From NCBI GenBank assembly GCA_030068145.1, contig JAPJBO010000747.1:1-64000 (forward strand): 64,000 nt of DNA, given 5' to 3'. The first letter of the stretch is position 1; each line of letters begins with the position of its first letter. Under the pieces are notes generated by a model that did no database searches, had not been told where the DNA came from, and saw only the letters and a list, made by a program, of their open reading frames with translations. The translations under genes were made by a program, and so were the position numbers. Shown here piece after piece: positions 43,822 through 52,936 of the stretch. Source of the stretch: Diplonema papillatum. Its lineage: Eukaryota; Euglenozoa; Diplonemea; Diplonemida; Diplonemidae.

Positions 43822-44434
43822 CTGCGTTTGCACGGTTTGCAGCATGCTCGTCATACGATGGTGCGCAAGGGTGCCAGCAAGGCCGAGAGCCTCCAACAGC
43901 CCCAGCCCCATCCTTAGAAACGCGGTTGCTCTGTCGGTGCGCTTTTCTTGCAGCAGGGCGCGAGCTGCTATCTCCGCATGCTCAGCTACCGCGATCGACG
44001 CTTTGGCGGGGCCTTCAACTAAACACGTGTTCAGCGCACTGCACCGCAAAAGCCACAGAGTGACGTGCAGCGAAGCTCTAAAAGCTACCGGGACCACTTG
44101 CGAGACAAGCGACATTTGGATGTAGTGGCTTTGGTGCAGCACAGACGACGGGGAGGTGAGCAGGGTCTTGAGGGGCTCCCAGTCGGATGCTTGGCAGGCG
44201 GACTTGATCCTGGGCCATTCCTCGATGGCTTCTTTCTCGGCTTGGAGGTAAGAGCTGATTGTGAGGTTGTGCAGGGGGTTCGACGTCTCCAGGCTCCTCG
44301 CTCCACCCCAGCAGCGGCTGCCCGTCTCCACAGGCATGACGGTAACCGGCAGCGCCACCTCGCGGGCTTCGACCTGGCGGCAGAGCTGCAGGAGCTGTTC
44401 TTCGGCTTCTTCCGTGCTGGCCGGAAACGCGTAC
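43822..44434 (-). CDS. SMYD-like gene, exon 3 (C-terminal helical domain)
   Basis: The acceptor is AATCAG|G and the donor CAG|GTAACG. 613 bases give one base plus 204 codons, starting YAFPASTEEAEEQLLQLCRQ. HQSHYIQM matches the conserved H-x-x-H-Y stretch of insect-type SMYD C-terminal domains. Confidence 0.68.
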
Positions 44435-47400
44435 CTGATTAATATTGTAGATTTGGACGGGTTCTTAAAGAGCGAAAAGTTCTAGAAAACCACGGAGCGA
44501 ATCCGATCCGAGATAACATGGAACGGATCGGAATGTGCCGAATCGGACTGGAAACCCCACGAGGCGAATCCGAACCGACACAACGTATCAAATCGGACGG
44601 GGAAAACGCGAAGCGAACCGAGACATCATGTAACGACACAATCAGAATTTGCCGAATCGGACTGGAAAACACGAAGCGAATCCGATCGGAGACAGCATTT
44701 TATAACGGAACAGAATTTTGACTGGAAGCACGAAGCGAATCCGAGCCGAGGCAAAATGTTACGGATCAGAATTTTCCTAATCGGACGGAAAAAACGCGAA
44801 GCGAACCGAGACAGCATGTAACGACAAAATCAGAATTTGCCGAATCGGACTGGAAAACGCGAATCCGATCGGAGACAACATTTTATAACGGAACAGAATT
44901 TTGCCGAGCGAATCCGAGCCGAGACAAAATGTTCTCCCATTGGTACATGTCCATTAACCTAAACGCGTGTAATTGAGACCCCGCCCTCAGCCCCAAAAGT
45001 GTCTCAATTACAAGCGTTTTCTACTGTCTCAATTACACGGGGGAGGGTAGGTATGTCGTTAAATGATGTCTCGGTTCGCTTCGCGTTTTCCCCGTCCGAT
45101 CAGGAAAATTCTGATCCGCTAGCACCACTGGATTGGCACACTGCACGATGGGGTGTCGAGGCTCGCTTTGTTCGGTACAGGTGTCACAGTGCCACAATAG
45201 AAATACATTAGGTCATTAGCGGTTGAAATTGGGACACTTGTGGGAAAATTACGAAAATAGGGTGTCTCAATTGCACGGGAGGTAGGTAATCAGAATTTGC
45301 CGAATCGGACTGGAAAACGCGAATCCGATCCGAGACAACATTTTATAACGGAACAGAATTTTGCCGAATCGGACTGGAAAAGCACGAAGCGCAATCCGAG
45401 CGAACCGGGCGGGGGAAACGCGAAGCGAATCCGAGCCGAGACAGCGCGGAGCCGGAGACGGTCCGCTGGCTCAGAAACGGTGCGTGCTGACTGCACCAAT
45501 AAGAGATGTGAAGGCGGGGTTTTAGAGTTAAAGTTCGCTAAATTCCGGGGGTTTGGGGTCTCCGTGTGACCGTTCATGAATGGGTTCTCTTAGAGCAAGA
45601 AAGGGCTATATGGTCACGGGTTGTATATTTGGTGCACGCTTTCGTTATGTGTTATGGCTTGCCATTTTTGCCTGGAGGGCTTTTCGTGTTATTCTGTAGA
45701 TGCTTTGAGCTATCTTGGTGTCTATGCTTTCAGTCGAGAGAAGATCGGCACACCTGTCGTCGCACTGGTCGACGAATGCGCGAGATTTGTCCGGGCCGCG
45801 GCACGTGTCGCATACGCACACAAACCGGTACGTCTGCTGTAGCAACCCGCGTCTTTCCGCCGTCGGCAGGTACGGGCCGCCGTAGCTGATGCTGATCGGC
45901 TGCCCCTTCTCGATCGGCCGCAGGGCGACGACTTTGATGATCGACTCGCCTGTGTCCCCCGTCTCCTGCATCACCTGCGCGGTGGCCGACGGGTTGCAGT
46001 TGTGCTCCATCAGCGACGCGAAGGGGAACACGGCGATGCCCGAATACCCGGATCTCCGGATGGATATCGCATTGCACTGCACCGTCAGCAGCAGGCGCAC
46101 GGCTTGGTCGATGGTCAGCACGTCTCTGTACTCGGCGAGGGCCGCCAGCGAGTGCACGTAAGCGGTGGAGAGGGACATGTACGACGCGACGAGCTCCGGG
46201 TCCGCCTCTTTCATCGGGCAGTAGAGGTCGAACACGTGGAAGCACTTCGCCTTCGATCCGCTTGCCTTCGCGCCGTGGGCGGCCTCGAAGAATTGCGCGA
46301 GGACCGGGAGCACGCCGTCTTTGAACACCACACCTGTGTTGCGACAGAGAGGAGGATAAAGAGTTTGACCCACCGGTTTGATATACCTCGTTGAACGGGG
46401 ATAGTAGTAGTATGCAGCAACAATCTGTGACGATAGACTTCACACGGCGTGGGCGGCCTCGAAGAATTGCGCGAGAACCGGGAGCACGCCGTCTTTGAAC
46501 ACCACACCTGTGTTGCGACAAAGAGGAGGATAAAGAGTTTGACCCACCGGTTTGATATACCTCGTCGGACGGGGATAGTAGTAGTAGCTTGAACTTGGTA
46601 TGCAGCAACAATCTGTGACGATAAGTTGCACAAGCCTTTTTGATGTACCTCGTCGAACGGGGACGGTAGTTGCAGTATTTTGAACTTGATGTGCAGCAAC
46701 AATCTACTGCACAAGCCTTAGCAGTAGTAGTAGTTTGCACTTGTCATGCAGCAACTATCTGTGACGATAGACTGCATGGACTACCTCTTTGCACGCGTCG
46801 TGCCATGCTTCGGTCGCATCTTGCCCCGCGTACTGGTGCACGCTTCACGCCCGTTGTGGTGTCTGACGAGCCCGAGGAATCACCAGACGATTCAGCATTC
46901 AGCACATTTCCTTTTCTCCCTCGCAGGTTGGCTCCGCGGCCGAGATCTCGACTCCTCTCTGTTCCTTGCCTCCGCCTGCTCGTCTTCGCGGCTCCGGACA
47001 GTCGTGGTAGCAAATTGGAACCTGCACGACGGAAGCGCGCAAGCCTCAGAAGCTGGTGTTAAAGGTGGAACCAAAAAAGCGGGTGTCGCACCCGCTTTTC
47101 GGGTGTGGATTCACACGCGTTTTGGTTGTAGCACACCCGCTTTTTCGGGTGTGCTCTTCGACTTCAGCTTCTGAGGTTCGACCTCACCGTGTAACTCTGT
47201 ATAACCCCTCGTAAAGTGGGTTGTGTCTGTGTGGTCCTTTTAAAGATGGATTTGTGTCTGCACATCCGCGAGCTCACCCACGGTGACGAAAGAAGTGCGT
47301 AGTTTTGTTTTATTTTTTTACTTGTTTGTTGTCGACAACATAATATTATTGTGGTTGAGGTGTCATTCAGATGTAGATCTAAAGCCGCCCACGTCAAATT

Positions 47401-50400
47401 TTGTTAAGCATTGAGTTCTTTTAAGTACATGAACCACATGGATTAGCATGCACTATTGAGTTCTTTTAAGTACACGAACCACATGGATTAGCATGCACTG
47501 CCTTGAAAGTCAGGTTATCGGATGACGTCGTGCCATTGCGTCGTCAAGGTCGAGCATTTGTGGAGCTAGCGGGGTTTGGCTTTCTTGCGATTCCAAAGAC
47601 TGAGTCGGCGAGTACGATGGCGGGCAGGAGTGCCCGTTTTCCACTTTCGAGGGCATTGGTGTGCCCGTGGTCCCCGGTCGTTTCTGAGAGCTGCTTGCCC
47701 TCGGAACCTTCTTCTTCCTTCGATGCACCCCTGAGTCGGGTGTGGTCGCCTTCGTCTTCTTCCGCTTGCGGCCGGCGATCGGGCCTTCCTTCGGGGTGCC
47801 GAGCACCCTCTTCTTCCGCGCTGGTCGTTCGCTGGTTCCTGGCGTTGGTGGCGGCCTCTTGGTTGCCCGTCCGGTCGACGCTGTTTCCTTTTTCGTTGCC
47901 GCGAGCGGCGCTCGCGCCGCTCGCTTTCCTACTGGCGTTTCCCGCTGTACACTCACCTGGGTGGGTGAGGAGGGCCTCTTCTTCTTGCTGCGTCCGGGGG
48001 TTGACTGGACGTTCGTCTTGTTGGACTGGTGGTGGCCGCGGCTGCAACATGCCGCCGGTCGCCTCTGCGTCAGCGTAGGGAGCCTTCTGCACTCTTGGCA
48101 GGTGGCTCTGCCATGCGTGCGGCAGGCATGATGCCCGCTGCGGCAACACGCCGCCGCCGTCTTGCACTCGCCGCACTTCGTCGTGCTGTGCTCTGTGCAC
48201 ACCGCGATCGGCTGCCCATCGTTCGCGTGGTGATGGTGCCGGCAGCACATCTCTACCGTGGGAACGTCCCTTCGGACGAGTGCTTTGCACGCCTCACACT
48301 TCCCTTTGTGATGGGTCGCGCATGTGACGAGTGCCTTCTCTTTTCCGACTCCCGGCATATGCACGGGGTCTGGGTGTAGTTGTGGTGGGGCAGGCAGGGC
48401 CCACCTCGCCGCTCTCCCGATCGTCCAGTCAGGGTACGTCGGGCACTGCGTCCCTACATCGCTTCCTTTCACTTGTTCCTCAAGTATCGTCCCCGTGTGT
48501 GCCTCGCGAAAGCGTGGCCTGGGCCGTATACCCGATATCCCCGTGATGCCCATGAACGACAGCGACGTCGTCGGGCACACCCTCTCTCCTCTCATGCAGC
48601 TTCCCAGCCCTTGCTGTGCCGCCAGCTTGTCCAACGCGCTCATCATGCAGCGCAGGACGTTTCCCCGTTCTCTCACCCCCTTCGGCGCATTCCCGTGCAG
48701 CGGCATGCTGAGGCCCGAGAAGAGTTCAAAGTCGATCGCAAGCTCCAGCATTGACGCCTGCCCGTTCTCGGTCCATTGCATGTCCGACAGCCACGCTACC
48801 AACGCATAAAACGTCGGTAGTCCCCAGGTCTTGTTCCGCTCCCACGTCCATGCCGGGGCAATCCGCGCGAAGGGGTGGTCAAATTTCTCGGCAGGCATCG
48901 CATTCGCTCTCGACCAGGGGGTCGTGGGGTTCCTGGCCACCCAGCCACGTGCTTCGAGCCCAGCCCGTTCCGCAAGGATTTCAGCCATCATCTCCTGGAG
49001 CCGCCTCGAGAATTGGGCATTCTCGGGTACTACCACACCGTGTTCCAGCGTGCATCTGGGCCAGTCGGCCCGGTTGGCTGCCATCAGCTCGACATGTGCC
49101 TCTCGTCGCCGTATGTGCGAGTACGCTCCGCAGTCCCAGAATACGTGTTTCTCGTCCTCGGTGTCGCCGCTTCCACAGTGCTTGCAGCTGGGCGCCTGCG
49201 GCTCAGCTCCGGCCTGCCTCATCCGCGACGTGTACTCAGCCGTGTTCACACCCCCCGCCAACGCTACACGTATTAGCCTCGCGGTGTGCGCGGGACATTC
49301 ACGCATCCTCCAGAAGGTGTTCGTCCGCTCCAGGTCGGCTCTCTGTATGCCCTCAAATCCCGGCCGCCTCGCCACCAGTCGGGACCACGTCTTCGCCCTC
49401 AAGTCCGCCCTAACTTCATGTCCCCTCTTCGAAGGTGCCGAGGTTAACGGGTCATATGTTGCACCATTCCTCAGCGTGCGAGACAGGGGCCCGGGTCCCC
49501 ATACGTGTCCACACTCCTCCATGCTCCTCATCGCCAGTCCAACTGGCCCCAGGGGTAGGTCCCCCTCGGCGTATCTTCCCCGGATGCTCTCCATCAGAGG
49601 CAGCAGTCGTGGCAACCTCTCGCACGCCGCGTAAAACGCTGTCGTCACCCTATATGCTAGGCATGTACCGGGATCCGTCAGGTGGCCCTTCTCCTGAAAG
49701 TTTAGGACCATCTCCCTCGCGCGCTTCGGGTTGGATCCACCCCAGATCAGTCCCATCACCGACGTCGTCAGCCGTTTCATCGCCACTTTCGATACCGGCG
49801 CGAAAGAGCAGCCTGACAGCGCCGCCGGTAGCACATTCGACTGCACAATCCGGACCCGCTTTTCGTACCGGAACGGCGCATGGCGGAGGCCTTCCGCCAG
49901 GGCAGCCGCCTTCTCCACGCCGTCGAGACTAGGACCCCGAGGCACTTGACGGACTTGCTAAACCGCAGCAGCGCATCCACGCTGCGGAGTTTGAGAGTCG
50001 ACTGATGCCTACGTCTCGTCGAGAACGCGACCGTCTTCTGGAGGTTTAGCTCCATCCCGGTGAGTGTGCAGAACTCGTCTACTACGTCCACTCCCTTTTG
50101 CAGGGCGGCCTCCGACAGCCTGGACAGCAGTGTGGCGTCGTCCGCGTATGACTTTGGACTCACACCCCCCGCTTCTTTCTTGACCGTTTTCATCACTACC
50201 GACAGCAGGGCATTGATGAGTATGACGGATACAGGCGGTCGACTTCCTTCACATCCGCGGGCGCGTACACCACATCCCCCTCCGGAGACCTCGTCACGTA
50301 TGCCGGCAGCACCTTCTCCGCGCCGTCAACCCTGCAGACCACGTCTGTCCGCCTACTGCCCTCCAGAGCCGCCACTGTGACCATGGCCGAGCCCTCCGAC

Positions 50401-51101
50401 ATCCCCTCACGTCGTATCTTCCGCGCGCTCGCCATGGGCGCGAACGCCACCGTGGCTTCCGCCAGCTTGGTGTGTTCTACCACTGGCACTCCCCAATCCT
50501 CCTGCCTCAGCTCAATCTTCGTCTTCCTCGCCCCTTCGACTGGCTTCCCGTCTTCTTCGGCCTTCCTCTGCCCGACCTCTTCCATCGCGCGCTCGGCCGT
50601 CGGCTTCCTCTCCTTCTTGCCCGACACCTCCGTCCAGCCCCCGTTGTGCTTCTTCTTCTTCTTGCTCCCTTTTCCAGTCGACGCTGCTTGCTTCGCCACG
50701 CCGTTTCCGCCGCCGCTGCCGTCGTCGTTCTCACCTGCATTCGTCCTGCCCTTTACGCCTCTTCCGCCCGTGTCCTCTGCCTTCGAACGCTTTCCTTTCT
50801 TTTTACTCTTCCCGCCGTCTTGTGCTTCGTCCACTGATGCCTTCCCTCGCATCTCCGAGCCCTCCACCTCCCCGTCGGTTCCGTCTGGATCGATCCCCCG
50901 CTCGGCCTCCTCCTCGTCCTCCTCGTCCAACCAGATGGAGCGAGCGTCCCTCACCCGTGCACCACCCGAACGGGCCTGTTCCACCAGACCGTTGACGGCG
51001 GCCATCAGGGTCGCCATCTGCTGGCCCTGAGCCTGCACTTGGGCGGCGAGTTCCCTGAACCCCGGATCCGCCATCGCGCGCTCACAGGCGTACTGCTTTG
51101 T

Positions 51102-51139
<38 letters not shown>

Positions 51140-52801
51140 CTCCCGTTGTCTTCGTCCTCTTGATACTTTGTTGGTGCTTCCTTTTACAGGGACGGATCCC
51201 GGTGCCGCTCTCCTTCGAGAGTGTCCACGGCAAGACACCAATAAAGTACAATTTTGTTAAGCATTGAGCTCTTTTAAGTACATGAACCACAACCACTTGT
51301 TAAGCAGCGGCTGCCAAAACTTGCCGTGACACCTACTTGATGCAAGGTAAAGGAGAAGGTTGGAAGTAATTGGGAACTTGATATTTTGTTGAGACCCTTG
51401 TAGCTCGCTGGGTCTGGGAAGGGCGGAAGCCAAAATCTGGCACGGGAAGGTCCCCAGAGTCCTGGAGAGCCACAGGCCGACGAAGCGGTAAAAGACGAGC
51501 ACTGCTACGACTGGCAGGAAGCAGCACGCAACAAGAGCGAAACTGTATGCTCGGTATGCGACACCACCCGCCAGGTGGATCTGCGCTCTCTCTCCCTTGT
51601 TGCCGCCCGAGGGAACCGGCTGTGAGCCGAAACTCGGCACCGGTCTCTCCGGACTGCACCAGGAGAGAACTTCGCGGCGGATCACAAAGCACCCGCCCTG
51701 CACGAGGCATGCGCCCAAGACCCGTGCACGGCTACCGTAGCACCCTCAATGTTTGCACCCCTTCCTCGGATGCTACGGCTTCAAAGTTGGGAAAACACGT
51801 TCCCCTTCCCCGCGTTATCCGTGTGGGGTTACCACCCTGGCAACTGCCGCAGCAGCCGCAGATACGTCCTTCGCCCTTGGGGGAGGTGTCGCTGCTCACC
51901 TACCAGTGTGTTCTTGGTCGTTGCCCTAGTGACAGACCCGGTACACGAGACTAATCCAATACCAGGCATCATCAGTCGTGCTCTTGGACTTCACCCTGTT
52001 GGCCTAACAGGGTGGTGGCGGCCGTGTAGGACGGTTGTTGCACCGGTACAGTAGGCGGTAGTGTCTCATTCAGTGCCGAGTGCAAAAGACAAGACCTGTA
52101 AGAGAGGCGGGCGTCACTGCGAAGCCCTGCTCTGCATCTTTGCCGGAATTTTCGACCTTCGTGAGCAGCACGATGCCTGTGTCGAGCTCTTTGGACTTGA
52201 CCGAATGCTTTGCCGCGAACTTGCCCGCCTTCGCCAGCTGCCTGAAGGCCAGCGTCCTCTTCTGCAATTCAGACGCCAGAAGGCATCCGTCAACGCTGGC
52301 TGGGACGTCGAGACACGCCGAGTCGTAGAAGATGGCCTCGCCGGCGGCGATGTCGCTCGAAGCGACGAGGAATCTGCCTTTTTCCCCCGTTTGCAGGCAC
52401 ACGCACTTCGGCTCGGCGCCGTCCGGCAGCCAGCCGCGGTGCTTCCAGCGCACCTGGTCGAAGCCGAGGTGCGCGGCGGGGGCTTGCCGCTGCGTGTCCG
52501 AGTCGTCGAGCCCGTCGCCGGACGCGGCGGCCGCTTTCTCGGCCGCTGCGGTGAGTGATCGGGCGCCGGCTGTTTCGGCCGCCTCGGCCGCGCCCGCGGC
52601 CGCCCTCGCAGCGCTGTCGAACGACGACAACTCGGCCCGGGCCGCGTCCAGCTGCGCCCGCAAGACTGCGCGCCGCTGGTCGTGGGTCTGAACGGCAGCC
52701 TCCCGGTCGCTCGACAGCTCTTTCAGCCTGTTCTCCTTCTCCGTCCGCTTCACACGGAGCGCGGTGATATCCAGACCGCTCCAGTGATGACGGGGCTGCA
52801 T
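43822..52801 (-). CDS. SMYD-like SET-domain protein, three exons
   Basis: Exons 52801-52096, 46333-45754 and 44434-43822 have GT-AG borders whose phases fit (ACA G|GT and AG|G), giving about 633 residues. Exon 1 has an Arg/Glu-rich coiled coil and a SET N-terminal strand (GEKGRFLVASSDIAAGEAIF). Exon 2 has the SET core (NAISIRRSGYSGIAVFPFAS, MEHNCNPSA, ISISYGG, ERRGLLQQTYRF) and the post-SET CVCDTC. Exon 3 is the helical C-terminal domain (VLHQSHYIQMSL, AEHAEIAARALL). SMYD proteins methylate lysines on histones and other proteins. No MYND finger is visible between SET halves, unlike typical SMYDs. The model ends at a donor (CAG|GTAACG), so further exons are expected but not found. Intron 1 (5.8 kb) contains a LINE; intron 2 contains a satellite. 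Splicing has not been verified. Confidence 0.72.
44465..44940 (+). repeat. Array of CGAATCGGACTGGAAAA type in intron 2
   Basis: Irregular units of 55-120 bp joining GCCGAATCGGACTGGAAAAC, GCGAAGCGAATCCGA and AACATTTTATAACGGAACAG. A second block of the same array lies at 45285-45450, and one inverted unit at about 45058-45108. Confidence 0.88.
44941..45284. other. Interruption of the intron-2 array
   Basis: TGTCTCAATTACA and related words occur four times (about 44968-45030 and 45262). It also carries one inverted array unit. No gene is seen. Confidence 0.5.
45285..45450 (+). repeat. Array of CGAATCGGACTGGAAAA type, second block
   Basis: The same units as 44465-44940. Confidence 0.85.
45655..45735 (+). 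repeat. Dispersed repeat B, copy 4
   Basis: It matches copies 2 and 3 (GCTTTTCGTGTTATTCTGTA, TGAGCTATCTTGGTGTCTAT, TTTCAGTCG). It lies about 19 bases inside intron 2 from the exon 2 donor. Confidence 0.75.
45754..46333 (-). CDS. SMYD-like gene, exon 2 (SET core and post-SET)
   Basis: The acceptor has a strong pyrimidine tract (TTTATCCTCCTCTCTGTCGC then AACACAG|GT). The donor is CGACAG|GTGTGC. 580 bases give 2 + 192 codons + 2. The substrate and cofactor motifs are NCNPSA, SISYGG and CVCDTC. Confidence 0.78.
46446..46760 (-). pseudogene. Tandem copies of the intron 1 / exon 2 border
   Basis: 46446-46635 repeats 46262-46445, including the acceptor and the first coding bases of exon 2 (GVVFKDGVLPVLAQFFEAAH). 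A partial third repeat of the intron part reaches about 46760. A second usable acceptor upstream is therefore possible, but the copy stops after about 25 codons. Confidence 0.8.
46761..47069. other. Intron 1 spacer
   Basis: No gene is recognised in the part of intron 1 between the acceptor copies and repeat D. Confidence 0.5.
47070..47190 (+). repeat. Dispersed repeat D, copy 3
   Basis: Hairpins GCGGGTGTCGCACCCGC and CACCCGCTTTTTCGGGTGTG are followed by CAGCTTCTGAGGTTCGACCT and CACCGTGTAACTCTGT. Confidence 0.75.
47510..49945 (-). CDS. LINE ORF2, C-terminal part with Cys-rich tail
   Basis: The open frame of 811 codons continues the RT thumb (EGLRHAPFRYEKRVRIVQSN, LPAALSGCSF). It then has the usual LINE zinc-like motif CKHCGSGDTEDEKHVFWDC near residue 255. 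An unusual tail of about 300 residues follows. Residues about 545-645 are rich in Cys and His (CATHHKGKCEAC, CCRHHHHA, CTEHSTTKCGEC, CRTHGRATCQEC), and the last 150 are very basic (KKKRPSS, KRKKTKATT). The tail looks like several zinc-binding knuckles plus a nuclear or nucleic-acid-binding end. One frame change near 49940 separates it from the YADD segment. Confidence 0.78.
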   Translation of the reverse strand: MPRGPSLDGVEKAAALAEGLRHAPFRYEKRVRIVQSNVLPAALSGCSFAPVSKVAMKRLTTSVMGLIWGGSNPKRAREMVLNFQEKGHLTDPGTCLAYRVTTAFYAACERLPRLLPLMESIRGRYAEGDLPLGPVGLAMRSMEECGHVWGPGPLSRTLRNGATYDPLTSAPSKRGHEVRADLRAKTWSRLVARRPGFEGIQRADLERTNTFWRMRECPAHTARLIRVALAGGVNTAEYTSRMRQAGAEPQAPSCKHCGSGDTEDEKHVFWDCGAYSHIRRREAHVELMAANRADWPRCTLEHGVVVPENAQFSRRLQEMMAEILAERAGLEARGWVARNPTTPWSRANAMPAEKFDHPFARIAPAWTWERNKTWGLPTFYALVAWLSDMQWTENGQASMLELAIDFELFSGLSMPLHGNAPKGVRERGNVLRCMMSALDKLAAQQGLGSCMRGERVCPTTSLSFMGITGISGIRPRPRFREAHTGTILEEQVKGSDVGTQCPTYPDWTIGRAARWALPAPPQLHPDPVHMPGVGKEKALVTCATHHKGKCEACKALVRRDVPTVEMCCRHHHHANDGQPIAVCTEHSTTKCGECKTAAACCRSGHHACRTHGRATCQECRRLPTLTQRRPAACCSRGHHQSNKTNVQSTPGRSKKKRPSSPTQVSVQRETPVGKRAARAPLAATKKETASTGRATKRPPPTPGTSERPARKKRVLGTPKEGPIAGRKRKKTKATTPDSGVHRRKKKVPRASSSQKRPGTTGTPMPSKVENGHSCPPSYSPTQSLESQESQTPLAPQMLDLDDAMARRHPIT
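49940..50225 (-). CDS. LINE ORF2, RT motif C fragment
   Basis: The frame reads LINALLSVVMKTVKKEAG, SPKSYADDATLLSRL and TGMELNLQKTVAFSTRR, then VKCLGVLVS. This is the RT palm with catalytic YADD, followed by the G-x-x-x-N-x-x-K-T motif. It joins abruptly to ORF1 sequence at about 50225. Confidence 0.8.
50196..51074 (-). CDS. LINE ORF1-like protein, truncated
   Basis: I chose MADPGFRELAAQVQAQGQQM (51074) as start because sequence before it is read from the CA microsatellite. The protein has a short coiled coil (LAAQVQAQGQQMATLMAAVN), an acidic stretch (DEEDEEEAE) and lysine-rich runs (KSKKKGKRSK, KGSKKKKKH). It ends 13 codons after the deletion point. ORF1 proteins of LINEs bind RNA; no zinc knuckle remains here. 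Confidence 0.7.
   Translation of the reverse strand: MADPGFRELAAQVQAQGQQMATLMAAVNGLVEQARSGGARVRDARSIWLDEEDEEEAERGIDPDGTDGEVEGSEMRGKASVDEAQDGGKSKKKGKRSKAEDTGGRGVKGRTNAGENDDGSGGGNGVAKQAASTGKGSKKKKKHNGGWTEVSGKKERKPTAERAMEEVGQRKAEEDGKPVEGARKTKIELRQEDWGVPVVEHTKLAEATVAFAPMASARKIRREGMSEGSAMVTVAALEGSRRTDVVCRVDGAEKVLPAYVTRSPEGDVVYAPADVKEVDRLYPSYSSMPCCR
51098..51137. repeat. TG/CA microsatellite
   Basis: About 18 TG units in the 5' leader of the LINE. Confidence 0.95.
51336..52095. other. Intron 1 spacer next to exon 1
   Basis: An ORF on the minus strand (51718-51257) has a hydrophobic run (SFALVACCFLPVVAVLVFY) but no recognised domain; I do not call it a gene. Confidence 0.45.
52096..52801 (-). CDS. 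SMYD-like gene, exon 1 (coiled coil and SET N-terminus)
   Basis: It starts MQPRHHWSGLDITALRVKRT and is followed by an Ala-rich coiled coil, then GEKGRFLVASSDIAAGEAIF near residues 143-162. The end TCTCTTACAG|GTCTTG leaves one base, which fits exon 2. The ORF has strong GC codon bias. Confidence 0.75.
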
Positions 52802-52936
52802 CTCGCCAAGGCCCTGCTGGCTTATTCCTTTGCTCGTTGCTTTGTTTTGTGTTTGATCCCGCGGGACGCGCAGCTGGGTGTTTTTCGATTCTTCTGTTTG
52901 TTTCGTGAGGTATGGGAGGTTGGATAGAAAAAAGCT

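Larger units (their letters stand above)
47439..51249 (-). mobile_element. Internally deleted LINE in SMYD intron 1
   Basis: A non-LTR element on the same strand as the host gene. It is bordered by a 42-bp direct repeat with one mismatch (47397-47438 and 51250-51291, core TTTTGTTAAGCATTGAG). From 5' to 3' it has a 5' leader with a CA microsatellite, an ORF1-like gene, a partial RT (from just before YADD), a C-terminal domain and a Cys-rich tail. The ORF1 end, any endonuclease and the RT fingers and palm start are missing. At its 3' end a 45-bp unit (ATTGAGTTCTTTTAAGTACA onward) is repeated twice, and there is no poly(A). Confidence 0.82.
47380..51335. mobile_element. Small inverted-repeat element split by the LINE
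   Basis: The flanks of the LINE (47380-47438 and 51250-51335), joined by eye, match the uninterrupted MITE at 54525-54640: AGCCGCCCACGT on one side, TAAGCAGCGGCTGCC and CGTGACAC on the other. Confidence 0.6.

Noticed and set aside
44043-44095. Possible 50-base intron inside SMYD exon 3
   Set aside because: The frame is open across it, the tandem copy conserves the coding there, and the splice phases would not match.
45730-46740. 336-codon ORF antiphase to SMYD exon 2
   Set aside because: A shadow frame; it is Arg-rich because of GC-rich codons and is disturbed by the local duplications.
51074-51296. Upstream start of the LINE ORF1 (with an HTHTHT run)
   Set aside because: The extra residues are read through a CA microsatellite and the insertion border; the internal Met with a coiled coil is a better start.
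51257-51718. Small membrane protein on the minus strand
   Set aside because: It has one hydrophobic run but no homologue I recognise; it lies in intron 1 and overlaps the LINE flank repeat.
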